From assembly GCF_003443875.1 (NCBI RefSeq), contig NZ_CP027482.1, forward strand, positions 3,224,001-3,288,000: DNA of 64,000 nucleotides, in the 5' to 3' direction. Position 1 is the stretch's first letter. Each line of letters starts with the position of its first letter. This DNA is from Aeromicrobium sp. A1-2 (GTDB taxonomy: Bacteria > Actinomycetota > Actinomycetes > Propionibacteriales > Nocardioidaceae). Both the position numbers and the translations under genes were made by a program. A model generated the notes under the pieces. That model worked only from the letters and a program-made list of their open reading frames with translations. It was not told the origin of the DNA and ran no database searches. Below, in pieces: positions 49,639 through 58,523 of the stretch.

Positions 49639-50607
49639 ATGAGGCGAGCACAGGTGTTGACGATCGTGCTGGTCGGGTTGCTCCAGCTCGTCGTGATCGT
49701 GACGCTCGCACTGGCCGGTCCCGAAGAGGATCCGCACGCGGCACCGATCCGGGTCGTCGCCCCGGCCGTGGTCGGGGCCTTTGTCGTCGAGCGTGCGAAC
49801 TCGCTCCAGGGGCGGCCGGTCGAAGCCGAGGCGCTGTCGACGCCGGCCGAGGCCAGGGACAGCGTGCGCGGCGGGCGGAGCGTCGCGGCGATCGTCGTCG
49901 ACCTCAGGCAGGAGACCGACCGGGTCTACGTCGCCTCCGCAAACGGGACCCGGCTCAACCAGATGGTCCTGGCCCAGATCACTGCGATCGAGTCCTCGTA
50001 CGGACGCAGCATCGCGGTCACGGACCTGGTCCCCGTGCGGTCGGGCGACGCGGACCACTGGCACGCGTACGTCCTGGCCGGGACCTGCGTCGTGGTCGGC
50101 CTGGGTGTCGCAGTGCTCATCACGTGGCGGCGCGGTCCACACGCCGAGACGCTCACCGGCGGGTCTTGGCGCCTTGCCGCCAGCGCGGCTGCCGCCGTCG
50201 TGGTCGGGGGAGTCCTCGCTGTGCTGGCGGCCGCGTACTACGACACAGGCATCGCGGCGTGGTGGCTGGTCATGGCGTTGACGATCCTCGCCGGCGCGAC
50301 CACGACGCTCGCGTTGGAGAGCCTGCTCGGCGTTCCCGGCATCGGTGTCGCGACGACCGTGCTGGTCCTGTCGGCCGCTCCGATGGTGACGCTGGCGCAT
50401 CCGCTGCTGCTCCCCGAGCCGTGGGCCACCCTCACCCAGTGGCTCCCCCACGGGGCTGGACGGGATGCTGCGACCAGCATCGCCTACTTCGGCGGCGGAC
50501 AGATCGTGCGCCCGGTGTTGGTCCTGGTGGTCTGGTCGGTGATCTCGGTCGTGACGACCGCGGTCGCGAGGCGTGAGCGCGCCCGTCACCTCGCGGTCAA
50601 CCCCTGA
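49639..50607 (+). CDS. ABC-2-like membrane protein with extracytoplasmic domain
   Basis: A 322-residue protein: helix 1 at about 6-27 (VLTIVLVGLLQLVVIVTLAL), an external domain of about 110 residues (AIVVDLRQETDRVYVASANG, then IAVTDLVPVRSGD), and five more helices. The layout is like ABC-2/YhgE-type permeases, but no ATPase gene is adjacent. ATG 49639 follows TAGGTT by 8 nt. It is divergent from the DUF4185 gene. Function unknown. Confidence 0.78.
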   Translation: MRRAQVLTIVLVGLLQLVVIVTLALAGPEEDPHAAPIRVVAPAVVGAFVVERANSLQGRPVEAEALSTPAEARDSVRGGRSVAAIVVDLRQETDRVYVASANGTRLNQMVLAQITAIESSYGRSIAVTDLVPVRSGDADHWHAYVLAGTCVVVGLGVAVLITWRRGPHAETLTGGSWRLAASAAAAVVVGGVLAVLAAAYYDTGIAAWWLVMALTILAGATTTLALESLLGVPGIGVATTVLVLSAAPMVTLAHPLLLPEPWATLTQWLPHGAGRDAATSIAYFGGGQIVRPVLVLVVWSVISVVTTAVARRERARHLAVNP

Positions 50608-50632
50608 CGGAGTCCACGACTACGCTCGTGTC

Positions 50633-51118
50633 GTGATGATCCGGGATGCCGTGGACGACGACTGGACGCAGATCTACCCGATCTTCGCCGCCGTGGTCGA
50701 GGCGGGCGAGACCTACGCCTTCCCCGAGGGCCTGAGCGCGGACGAGGCGCGACCGTGGTGGATGGATCAGTCCTCGGGCCGGACCGTCGTGGCGGCCGAG
50801 GGTGACCTGGTGCTCGGCTCCGCCAAGATGGGGCCCAACCGGCCGGGCCGTGGCGCCCACATCGGCACGGCCAGCTTCATGATCGACGTTCGGCAACGCG
50901 GTCGTGGCATCGGCCGAGCCCTGGCCGTGCACATGATCGAGTGGTCGAGGCAGCAAGGATTTGCCGGCATCCAGTTCAACGCCGTCGTCGAGACCAATCT
51001 CGCGGCCGTGGCGCTGTGGACGTCACTCGGCTTCGCGATCGTCGGCACCGTGCCCGGTGCCTTCGACCACGCTTCTCAAGGTCGTGTGGGCCTCCATGTG
51101 ATGTACCTGGAGCTGTGA
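50633..51118 (+). CDS. GNAT-family N-acetyltransferase
   Basis: A 161-residue acetyltransferase. Acetyl-CoA-binding motif A is RQRGRGIGRAL at about residue 85-95, followed by ETNLAAVALWTSLGFAIVGTV (motif B region), the pattern of phosphinothricin-acetyltransferase-like members. The GTG at 50633 stands 6 nt after TACGCT (leaderless); the ATG codon immediately after is the alternative. Substrate unknown, perhaps an amino acid or amine. Confidence 0.9.
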   Translation: MMIRDAVDDDWTQIYPIFAAVVEAGETYAFPEGLSADEARPWWMDQSSGRTVVAAEGDLVLGSAKMGPNRPGRGAHIGTASFMIDVRQRGRGIGRALAVHMIEWSRQQGFAGIQFNAVVETNLAAVALWTSLGFAIVGTVPGAFDHASQGRVGLHVMYLEL

Positions 51119-51149
51119 GCCGGGCGCCCGGTGTAGCGCGGATCGCGCT

Positions 51150-52418
51150 TCAGTCGGTGACGATCCCGGCCCTCCACCGCGTCACGACGGGTGCGCTGGA
51201 CCTGGCGAGAGCCGTGATGCCCTCGGGCGGGGCGATGATCTCGGACCGGACGCCCTGCGCCATTCGATAGGGCTGGCGGGCGATGACCGAGCCCAGGACC
51301 TTCCGGAGCCGGGAGATCTCGGCGCGCACCGTTACGACCCGGGTCGGGTCCGCGAACAGGTCGTCGGCGATCTCGGCCGCCGATCGTCCGCCCGGGTGCA
51401 GCAGCAGCGTCAGGAGGATCTCGCCGTGGCGAGGCGTCAGGGCGTGGGCCCAGGTGCTGCCCGCCGCAGTCAGCCTGACCACGGGATCCGGTGAGGACAG
51501 GTCCAGGGTCATCGAGGAGATCTGTTCCTCGCCGTCGTCATCCTTGATCCGCAGGAGCCATCCGCCGGGCAGCGGCTCGGCCGTCACGAGACCGAACCCG
51601 GCGACCCAGGCGTCCTCGCCGCCGAATCCGATGGGCAGCGCGACGCGATCTGGTGGGACCAGGCCCGTCGCGGCGGCGGTCGTGCCATCGGATGCCACCA
51701 CGAGTGCTCGCCCGTCGAGCCGCGCAAGCAGCGGGGCGGCGATCGCCCGGAGTCCGTGGAGTCGCTCCTGGGTCGCGGCGCGGATCTCCAGTTCGGCCAG
51801 CCGCGCTGCGAGGGTCACCATGGACAGGGTCCCGGCGTGCACGGTGTGGACCGGGCCGCTCAGGTCCACGACACCAAGGACCCGGCCGGTGGCCGGGTCT
51901 CGCAAGGGTGCCGCGGCGCACGTCCACGGGGTGTGCGACTGCGCGTAGTGCTCGGCCGCGTGGATATGGACGGGGGCCTCGGTGACGAGGCACGTACCGA
52001 TCGCATTGGTCCCGACGTTGCCCTCGGTCCACGCCGAGCCGCCCACAAAACCAAGATGGTCTGCGTGTCGCAGGACTCCGACCTGGCCTTCCCGCCACAG
52101 CACCCTGCCCTCGACATCGGCGACGACCATGAGCTGTCCGGTCGCCTCGCAGGCCGGGAGCAGGTGCTGCCGCAGCAGCGGCATCAGCGGCTGGAGCCCA
52201 CTGCCCTCACGTCGGCGGAGCAGCTCCTCGCCCGGCAGGGGTGCGATCTCAGGAGCGCCAGCCGGGCTCAGGCCCTGCAGTCGCATGCGGCGCCACGACG
52301 CGCCGATCACCGACCTGATCGGGCCCGGCGCGCGCCGGTCCTCGAGCGCGGCCTGGCGTACGACGTGGGTAGCTCGGGTGAGTCGGAGCGGATCGGCGTG
52401 CAGAGCTTCTCGGGCCAT
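51150..52418 (-). CDS. GAF-domain transcriptional regulator (AcoR-like sensor part)
   Basis: A 422-residue regulator. Residues about 85-215 form a GAF sensor (GQLMVVADVEGRVLWREGQ, WTEGNVGTNAIGTCLVTEAP, HYAQSHTPWTCAAAPLRDP), the version seen in AcoR-type activators. The sigma-54 ATPase and Fis helix are absent; instead the C-terminus holds a winged-helix-like segment (LTPRHGEILLTLLLHPGGRS, then DPTRVVTVRAEISRLRKVLG). It is divergent from the SnoaL-monooxygenase gene and probably controls it via the TGCAAC repeats between them. Confidence 0.88.
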   Translation of the reverse strand: MAREALHADPLRLTRATHVVRQAALEDRRAPGPIRSVIGASWRRMRLQGLSPAGAPEIAPLPGEELLRRREGSGLQPLMPLLRQHLLPACEATGQLMVVADVEGRVLWREGQVGVLRHADHLGFVGGSAWTEGNVGTNAIGTCLVTEAPVHIHAAEHYAQSHTPWTCAAAPLRDPATGRVLGVVDLSGPVHTVHAGTLSMVTLAARLAELEIRAATQERLHGLRAIAAPLLARLDGRALVVASDGTTAAATGLVPPDRVALPIGFGGEDAWVAGFGLVTAEPLPGGWLLRIKDDDGEEQISSMTLDLSSPDPVVRLTAAGSTWAHALTPRHGEILLTLLLHPGGRSAAEIADDLFADPTRVVTVRAEISRLRKVLGSVIARQPYRMAQGVRSEIIAPPEGITALARSSAPVVTRWRAGIVTD

Positions 52419-52440
52419 GCTGCATCGTGCGTGTCCCGCG

Positions 52441-52469
52441 GTTGCAGGGTCGTTGCAACCCCCTGCAAC
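52441..52469. promoter_or_regulatory. TGCAAC repeat operator
   Basis: GTTGCAGGG-N11-CCCTGCAAC with a further GTTGCAAC palindrome in the spacer (52452-52459), giving four TGCAAC half-sites in 29 bp. Located between the GAF regulator and the monooxygenase gene. Confidence 0.65.
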
Positions 52470-52531
52470 TCTTTCGAACTCCGGGACCGATGCGGTGTGC
52501 TGTGGGTCACATCCCGAGGAAGGGAGTCGAC

Positions 52532-54349
52532 ATGACTCAGACCATCGAGCGCGAGACTGATGCCCCGACGCCGCAGCAGAGGGTCGATCGCTGGCTGGCG
52601 CTGTTCGAGGGCGCCCTGCGGTCTCGAGACGCGCAGGGAGCGGCCGCTCTGTTCACCACCGACAGCTATTGGCGCGACCTGGTCGCGTTCACCTGGAACA
52701 TCACGACGGTCGAGGGCCGCGAGGGTGTCGCCGACATGCTCGGCGAGTGCGTGGCCGAGACCGATCCGTCCGGCTTCGCGACGACCGAGACGCCCACCGA
52801 GGCTGACGGCGTCACGGAGGCGTGGATCGAGTTCGAGACCGCGACGGGACGCGGCAAGGGTCACCTGCGCCTCAAGGGCGACCAGGGCTGGACGCTGCTC
52901 ACCAGCCTGCGTGAGCTCAAGGGTCACGAGGAGAGCCAGGGCGAGACCCGGCCGCAGGGTGTCAGCCATGACTTGTCCAAGGGCAGGGCGTCGTGGAAGG
53001 AGCTGCGCGAGGCCGAGGAGGCTGATCTCGGCTACCGCACTCAGCCGTACGCCGTGGTCATCGGCGGCGGCCAGGGCGGTATCGCCCTGGGTGCCCGGTT
53101 GCGCCAGCTCGGCGTGCCCGCCCTCGTGATCGACAAGCACGATCGGCCCGGCGACCAGTGGCGCTCGCGCTACAAGAGCCTGTGCCTGCACGATCCGGTC
53201 TGGTACGACCACCTGCCCTATCTGCCGTTCCCGAAGAACTGGCCGGTGTTCGCGCCCAAGGACAAGGTCGGCGACTGGCTCGAGATGTACACCAAGGTCA
53301 TGGAGGTCCCGTACTGGTCGCGGTCGACCGTGACGGCTGCGGTGTACGACGAGGAGTCCAGCACCTGGAGCGTCACGGTGGACCGCGACGGCGAGAGCGT
53401 CGAGCTGCGCCCGACCCAACTGGTCTTCGCAACGGGGATGTCGGGCCAGGCCAACGTCCCCGAGTTCCCCGGCATGGACGTGTTCCGCGGCGAGCAGCAG
53501 CACTCGAGCCAGCACCCCGGCCCCGAGGCGTACGCCGGCAAGAAGGTCGTGGTGATCGGGTCGAACAACTCGGCCTTCGACATCTGCGGCGCTTTGTGGG
53601 AGAACGACGCCGACGTGACGATGGTGCAACGCTCGTCAACCCACATCGTCAAGTCGGCCTCGCTGATGGACATCGGGCTGGGCGACCTCTACTCCGAGCG
53701 TGCGGTGGAGTCGGGTGTCACGACCGACAAGGCCGACATGATCTTCGCGTCGTTGCCGTACCGGATCATGCACGAGTTCCAGATCCCGCTCTACCAGCAG
53801 ATGGCCGAGCGCGACAAGGACTTCTACGATCGGCTCGAGGCGGCTGGCTTCGACCACGACTGGGGCGACGACGGGTCGGGCCTGTTCATGAAGTACCTGC
53901 GACGTGGCTCGGGCTACTACATCGACGTCGGCGCTGCCGAGCTCGTCGCCGACGGCAAGGTCAAGCTCGCGCACGGCCAGGTCGACCACCTGACCGAGGG
54001 CTCGGTCGTGCTGGATGACGGCACTGAGCTGGAGGCCGACCTCGTGGTCTACGCCACGGGATATGGCTCGATGAATGGCTGGATCGCCGATGTCGTCGAC
54101 CAGCAGACCGCCGACAAGGTCGGCAAGTGCTGGGGTCTCGGCTCCGAGACCACCAAGGACCCCGGTCCGTGGGAGGGGGAGCAGCGCAACATGTGGAAGC
54201 CGACGAAGCAGGAGAACCTCTGGATGCACGGAGGCAACCTGCACCAGTCGCGCCACTACTCGCTCTACCTCGCCCTGCAGCTCAAGGCCCGATATGAGGG
54301 CATCCCGACTCCGGTCTACCGGCAGGCGGAGGTGCACCACCTGAGCTGA
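52532..54349 (+). CDS. Flavin-containing monooxygenase with N-terminal SnoaL-like domain
   Basis: A 605-residue fusion. Residues 1-135 form an NTF2/SnoaL-like domain ([20 protein letters not shown], then [18 protein letters not shown]). Residues 170-605 are a flavin monooxygenase with GGGQGG at 178-183 for FAD and [14 protein letters not shown] near 365 for [19 protein letters not shown] near the end is typical. AAGGGAG six nt before ATG 52532. Monooxygenases of this type with a GAF regulator occur in actinobacteria; substrate unknown, perhaps a ketone or aldehyde-related compound. Confidence 0.92.
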   Translation: MTQTIERETDAPTPQQRVDRWLALFEGALRSRDAQGAAALFTTDSYWRDLVAFTWNITTVEGREGVADMLGECVAETDPSGFATTETPTEADGVTEAWIEFETATGRGKGHLRLKGDQGWTLLTSLRELKGHEESQGETRPQGVSHDLSKGRASWKELREAEEADLGYRTQPYAVVIGGGQGGIALGARLRQLGVPALVIDKHDRPGDQWRSRYKSLCLHDPVWYDHLPYLPFPKNWPVFAPKDKVGDWLEMYTKVMEVPYWSRSTVTAAVYDEESSTWSVTVDRDGESVELRPTQLVFATGMSGQANVPEFPGMDVFRGEQQHSSQHPGPEAYAGKKVVVIGSNNSAFDICGALWENDADVTMVQRSSTHIVKSASLMDIGLGDLYSERAVESGVTTDKADMIFASLPYRIMHEFQIPLYQQMAERDKDFYDRLEAAGFDHDWGDDGSGLFMKYLRRGSGYYIDVGAAELVADGKVKLAHGQVDHLTEGSVVLDDGTELEADLVVYATGYGSMNGWIADVVDQQTADKVGKCWGLGSETTKDPGPWEGEQRNMWKPTKQENLWMHGGNLHQSRHYSLYLALQLKARYEGIPTPVYRQAEVHHLS

Positions 54350-54378
54350 TCCGGGGAATGCGGACGGGACGTCGCTTG

Positions 54379-54395
54379 TTGACAATCATGTTCAA
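54379..54395. promoter_or_regulatory. Zur-like box before zinc-free L33 gene
   Basis: TTGACAATCATGTTCAA: TTGA-NN-AT-C-AT-NN-TCAA, the symmetry of actinobacterial Zur boxes, embedded in GTTGA...TCAAC outer arms (54378-54400). It overlaps a TTGACA -35-like box, 19 bp before the rpmG start. Confidence 0.65.
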
Positions 54396-54414
54396 TCAAC
54401 GAGAGGTGAGCACC

Positions 54415-54582
54415 ATGGCACGTCACACCGACCTCCGACCGATCATCAAGCTCCGGTCGACCGCTGGCACCGGATATACATACGTGACTCGCAAGAGTCG
54501 CCGCAACGACCCGGACCGGATCGGACTCCGCAAGTACGACCCCGTCACCCGGCAGCACGTGGAGTTCCGCGAGGAGCGCTGA
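54415..54582 (+). CDS. rpmG: Ribosomal protein L33, zinc-independent (C-minus) type
   Basis: A 55-residue L33: [20 protein letters not shown], then [20 protein letters not shown] and the end [12 protein letters not shown]. It contains no cysteine at all, whereas the standard zinc-binding form has two CxxC pairs. Such C-minus paralogues are made under zinc limitation to spare zinc, and are repressed by Zur. A Zur-like box sits at 54379-54395. AGGTGAG five nt upstream of the ATG. Unlike mycobacteria, no other C-minus ribosomal genes accompany it here. Confidence 0.93.
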   Translation: MARHTDLRPIIKLRSTAGTGYTYVTRKSRRNDPDRIGLRKYDPVTRQHVEFREER

Positions 54583-54624
54583 CCCGGCCCACCGCGCGTG
54601 ACGCCCGTCTGGCGCCGGGCGGTC

Positions 54625-55734
54625 TCAGGCCAGCAGATCGCGGGCGAGCTGGCCCACGCGGTCGGCCTCGACCAGGAAACCGTCGTGCCCGTAGTCCGAT
54701 CGCACGACCTCGAGCGGGGCGGCGTCGGGGATGCCGTCGGCGAGCTCCTGCTGCTGGTAGAGCGGATACAGCCGGTCGGAGTCGATGCCTGCGACGACGG
54801 TGCGCGCTGTGACCCGGGCGAGCGCCGCCGCGATCCCGCCGCGATCGCGCCCGACGTCGTGACTGTTCATCGCGGCGCTGAGCAGGATGTACGAGTTCGC
54901 ATCGAAGCGGGACACCAGCTTGGCGCCGTGGTGCTGAAGATAGGACACGACCGCGAACCGGCCGTCGTCCTGGACGTCCCGGCCGAAGCGCTGGGACAGC
55001 TCGGTCTCGCTGCGATAGCTGATGTGCGCCATCCGGCGGGCGAGGTCCAGGCCGTGCAGCGGACCGTGCGGACCGTCGTAGTAGTCGCCGCCGAAGAAGG
55101 CCCCGTCGGTGCGGATCGCGTCGATCTGTGTCGACGACAGGGCGATCTGGTCGGCCGAGGCGTACGCCGAGGTGGCGAGCAGGAACAGCCGTTCCACGCG
55201 CTCGGGGTGTTCGATGGCCCACTCCAGGGCGCGCATGCCGCCGGCTGATCCGCCCATCACGGCGCGCCACGTGCGGATCCCGAGCGCGTCCGCGAGCGCG
55301 ACCTCGGCGCGGACCTGGTCACGGACCGTCAGGTCGGGGAACGATCCGCCCCAGGGCAACCCGTCCGCGTCCCGGGAGGATGGGCCGGTCGATCCCTGGC
55401 AGCCACCGAGGATGTTGGCGGCCACGACGTGGTGCCGGTTGGTGTCGACCGGCTTGCCGGGCCCGACGATGGCGTCCCACCAGCCCACCGTGGGGTGGCC
55501 GGCCTCGGCCGGCCCTGACACGTGGCTGTCACCCGTCAGGGCGTGCAGGACCAGGACAGCGTTGGATCCGTCGAACTCGCCCCACGACTCATAGGCGATC
55601 CGTACGTCGGGAATCGTGCGTCCCGAGTCGAGCTGCAGGTCGCCGATGTCGACGAACTGACGCCGACCCGACGGATCCCCCCCCCGCCACGCACCCGTGA
55701 CGAGAGAGGGATCGATGCTGGGGCTGATCGTCAC
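54625..55734 (-). CDS. metX: Homoserine O-acetyltransferase
   Basis: A 369-residue alpha/beta-hydrolase-fold transferase making O-acetylhomoserine from homoserine and acetyl-CoA. Nucleophile Ser163 in VMGGSAGGMRALEW, acid Asp320 in GIDSDRLYP, and His350 in YGHDGFLVE form the triad. Length and blocks (HALTGDSHVSG, GGCQGSTGPSS) are normal for MetX. The GTG start overlaps the metY stop by 4 bp (GTGA), so metY-metX is one operon producing homocysteine from homoserine and sulfide. Confidence 0.96.
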   Translation of the reverse strand: MTISPSIDPSLVTGAWRGGDPSGRRQFVDIGDLQLDSGRTIPDVRIAYESWGEFDGSNAVLVLHALTGDSHVSGPAEAGHPTVGWWDAIVGPGKPVDTNRHHVVAANILGGCQGSTGPSSRDADGLPWGGSFPDLTVRDQVRAEVALADALGIRTWRAVMGGSAGGMRALEWAIEHPERVERLFLLATSAYASADQIALSSTQIDAIRTDGAFFGGDYYDGPHGPLHGLDLARRMAHISYRSETELSQRFGRDVQDDGRFAVVSYLQHHGAKLVSRFDANSYILLSAAMNSHDVGRDRGGIAAALARVTARTVVAGIDSDRLYPLYQQQELADGIPDAAPLEVVRSDYGHDGFLVEADRVGQLARDLLA

Positions 55735-57020
55735 TTTGCCGCGCGGAACCCGGCGTCGAGATCCGCGAGGATGTCGTCGATGCCCTCGAGGCCGACGGCG
55801 AGCCGGACCAGTCCGGGGGTCACGCCGGCAGCGGCCTGCTCCTCGGCCGACAGCTGCGAGTGGGTCGTGCTCGCCGGGTGGATCGCGAGGCTGCGCACGT
55901 CACCGATGTTGGCAACGTGGCTGAACAGCTCGAGCGAGTCGATGAAGGCCTTGCCGGCCTCGACGCCGCCGGGCAGCTCGAACGTCAGGACGGCGCCGGC
56001 GCCCTTCGGCGCGTACTTGTCGGCGAGTGCCTTGTAGGGGCTGCTGTCGAGCGAGGCCCAGGTGACCTTGCTGACGTCCTGGCGCGCCTCGAGCCACTCC
56101 GCGACCTTGCGGGTGTTCTCGATGTGACGCTCGACGCGCAGGCTCAGGGTCTCGAGGCCCTGCGCGAGCAGGAAGGCGTTGAACGGGCTGATCGCCGGTC
56201 CGATGTTGCGCAGGAACTGCACGCGGAGCTTGGCGATGTAGGCCGCTGCGCCGAGCGCCTCGGAGAACACCAGGCCGTGATAGCTCGCATCGGGCGTCGT
56301 GAAGCCGGGGAACTTGTCGCCGTGCGCCGCGTAGTCGAACGTGCCGGCGTCGATGATGACTCCGCCGACCGCCGTGCCGTGGCCGCCGATGTACTTCGTG
56401 GCCGAGTGCACGATGGTGTCGACGCCGTGCTTGAACGGGTTGAGCAGGAACGGGGTGCCGATCGTGTTGTCCACGATGAACGGCACGCCGACCTCCTTGG
56501 CGACTGCCGAGATGGCCTCGAGGTCGAGGACGTCACCCTTGGGGTTGCCGATCGTCTCGCCGAAGAACACCTTGGTGTTGTCCTGGGCAGCGGCACGCCA
56601 CGCGTCGGGGTTGTTGGAGTCCTCGACGAAGGTGACCTGGATGCCGAGCTTGGGGAAGCTGTGGCGCAGCAGGCTGTCGGTGCCGCCGTACAGGCTGGCC
56701 GACGCGACGATGTGGTCACCGGCCTCGGCGACGTTGGTCAGTGCGCCGGTCGTGGCCGACTGGCCCGAGGCGACGAGCAGGGCGCCGACACCGCCCTCGA
56801 GCGCGGCGAGCCGCTGCTCGACGACATCTTGGGTCGGGTTCATGATCCGCGTGTAGATGTTGCCGGGTTCGGCGAGGCCGAACAGGTCGGCGGCGTGCTG
56901 CGTGTCGCGGAACTGGTAGGAAGTCGTCTGGTAGATCGGCAGGGCGCGAGCGCCGGTGGTCGGGTCGGGAACCTGACCCGCATGGATCTGCTTGGTCTCA
57001 AATGACCACTGGTCGCTCAT
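55731..57020 (-). CDS. metY: O-acetylhomoserine sulfhydrylase
   Basis: A 429-residue PLP enzyme of the Cys/Met metabolism family converting O-acetylhomoserine and sulfide to homocysteine. PLP lysine Lys209 in DTIVHSATKYIGGHG, ETIGNPKGDV, and the C-terminal VRLAVGLEGIDDI are seen. AGGAG five nt before ATG 57020. It is cotranscribed with metX, in the order metY-metX. I looked for a SAM riboswitch in the 97 bp leader and found none, only a small hairpin near a CTCTC-GAG-GAGAG sequence. Confidence 0.96.
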   Translation of the reverse strand: MSDQWSFETKQIHAGQVPDPTTGARALPIYQTTSYQFRDTQHAADLFGLAEPGNIYTRIMNPTQDVVEQRLAALEGGVGALLVASGQSATTGALTNVAEAGDHIVASASLYGGTDSLLRHSFPKLGIQVTFVEDSNNPDAWRAAAQDNTKVFFGETIGNPKGDVLDLEAISAVAKEVGVPFIVDNTIGTPFLLNPFKHGVDTIVHSATKYIGGHGTAVGGVIIDAGTFDYAAHGDKFPGFTTPDASYHGLVFSEALGAAAYIAKLRVQFLRNIGPAISPFNAFLLAQGLETLSLRVERHIENTRKVAEWLEARQDVSKVTWASLDSSPYKALADKYAPKGAGAVLTFELPGGVEAGKAFIDSLELFSHVANIGDVRSLAIHPASTTHSQLSAEEQAAAGVTPGLVRLAVGLEGIDDILADLDAGFRAAK

Positions 57021-57117
57021 GGTGTCTCCTGAAGGCGTGTGGAGGAAAGTCTCTCCTCGAGAGTGCCATCGTCTCAGGAAGTGGCAAGCACGTCCCAATA
57101 TGTGAGATATCTGACTT

Positions 57118-58437
57118 TCAGGACATCGTGAAGGGCTGCGCTGTCGACTCCAGGACCGAGAGCCACAGGTCGCCGTCGGGGGAGACGCTGTGCGACCCGG
57201 TCGTGACGAACGGGATCGGGACGTGCACGAACCGGTGACGGCGGCGGCCCACGACCATGTCGGTCCGTCCTGCCATCGCGGCATGCACCGCGGTCTGCGC
57301 CAGGCGGGTGCAGTAGACGGAGTCCGAGGCGTCGGCGGGCACGGACCGGATCGCGTAGCCGGGGTTGAAGTAGCGCATCGTCAACGGCTGGTCGCGATTG
57401 GCGAAGTCCTTGCTGATCTGCTCGCGGAGGTAGGCCGCGATGTCGCCCAGGACGGCATTGCCGCTCGCGTCGGTGCGGTCACTCGCCGGGATCAGGTCCT
57501 GCCCGGCGCCCTCGGCCAGCACGATCACGGCATTGCCCTTCTCGGCGACCCGGCGACGAAGCAGTGTGAGCAGCCCGTTGTCACCGTCGAGGGCGAACTC
57601 GACTTCTGGAATCAGGACGAAGTCGGCGTCGTGGTTGGCGAGTGCGGCGTAGCACGCGATGAACCCGGCGTGCCGTCCCATGACCTTGACGATGCCGACA
57701 CCACCGACGGCGGCCTCGACCTCGACCCGGGCGCCCTTGATCGACTCCGCGGCCTTGGCGAACGCCGTGGCGAAGCCGAAGCTCTGTCCGATGTGCGGGA
57801 TGTCGTTGTCGATCGTCTTGGGCACGCCGACGACGCCGATCGTCAGACCGCGCGCGGCGATCTCCGCCCCGATGTTGTGAGCACCCCGCATCGATCCGTC
57901 ACCGCCGATGACCATGAGGATGTCGATGCCCAGCGCGACCAGCCGGTCGACGATCGCGACCGGGTCCTGGGCTCCTCGCGACGATCCCAGGACCGTGCCA
58001 CCGCGCTCGTTGATGCGCGCGACACGCTCCGGCGTCAGGTCGACGACGTCATGACCATTCGCCTCGATGAGCCCGGCGTAGCCGTGCTGGAACCCGACGA
58101 CATCACGCACGCCGTAGTGGGTGTTGAGCTCGAGCACGATCGCCCGGATGACGTCGTTGAGCCCGGGGCACAGGCCGCCGCAGGTGACGACGCCGACCCT
58201 GGTCGTGGCCGGGTCGAAGAAGATCTTGCGCCGTGGACCGCCGGACTCGAACGTCGGCAGATCCTCCAGCGCCACACCGCGGGCGGCAATCAGCTCGAGG
58301 GTGTCGTCGTACAGGATCCGGTCGTCCTCGCCGACGTAGTACTCATTGGTCTCGCGACCCCCGACGTACATCGCGAGGGGGCTGTCGAGCGTGCTCGCGC
58401 CGAGTGAGCGGACCTGGAGATCGTCGAGGGTGACCAC
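57118..58437 (-). CDS. 6-phosphofructokinase (plant-type group)
   Basis: A 439-residue PFK with an N-terminal extension of about 80 residues. GGDGS at 178-182 has Gly where PPi enzymes have Asp, while PKTIDND at 206-212 has Lys207 where bacterial ATP enzymes have Gly. That Gly/Lys combination is the plant/trypanosome-type ATP-dependent pattern. MGRHAGFIA and PEVEFAL are the usual substrate blocks. GTG start at 58437. It lies upstream of metY but 98 bp apart, with no clear functional link. Phosphoryl donor is inferred. Confidence 0.9.
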   Translation of the reverse strand: MVTLDDLQVRSLGASTLDSPLAMYVGGRETNEYYVGEDDRILYDDTLELIAARGVALEDLPTFESGGPRRKIFFDPATTRVGVVTCGGLCPGLNDVIRAIVLELNTHYGVRDVVGFQHGYAGLIEANGHDVVDLTPERVARINERGGTVLGSSRGAQDPVAIVDRLVALGIDILMVIGGDGSMRGAHNIGAEIAARGLTIGVVGVPKTIDNDIPHIGQSFGFATAFAKAAESIKGARVEVEAAVGGVGIVKVMGRHAGFIACYAALANHDADFVLIPEVEFALDGDNGLLTLLRRRVAEKGNAVIVLAEGAGQDLIPASDRTDASGNAVLGDIAAYLREQISKDFANRDQPLTMRYFNPGYAIRSVPADASDSVYCTRLAQTAVHAAMAGRTDMVVGRRRHRFVHVPIPFVTTGSHSVSPDGDLWLSVLESTAQPFTMS

Positions 58438-58523
58438 GGGACAATGCTATCCGAGGCTTTCCTCAGGTTTTCGACGTTCCGGCGGGGCGCGGGATGATCG
58501 GTGCCGACCCGGGCGGGCGTGAT

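Noticed and set aside
48021..50576. 851-codon plus-strand frame across the DUF4185 region
   Set aside because: Extremely Arg/Gly/Asp-rich frame crossing several real genes on both strands; not a protein.
55860..57005. Long plus-strand open frame opposite metY
   Set aside because: Valine/glycine/arginine-rich composition typical of the antisense frame of a high-GC gene; metY on the minus strand is unambiguous.
57021..57117. SAM riboswitch in the metY leader
   Set aside because: Less than 100 bp long, and no conserved SAM-I/IV core or multi-stem junction could be found; only a small hairpin is present.
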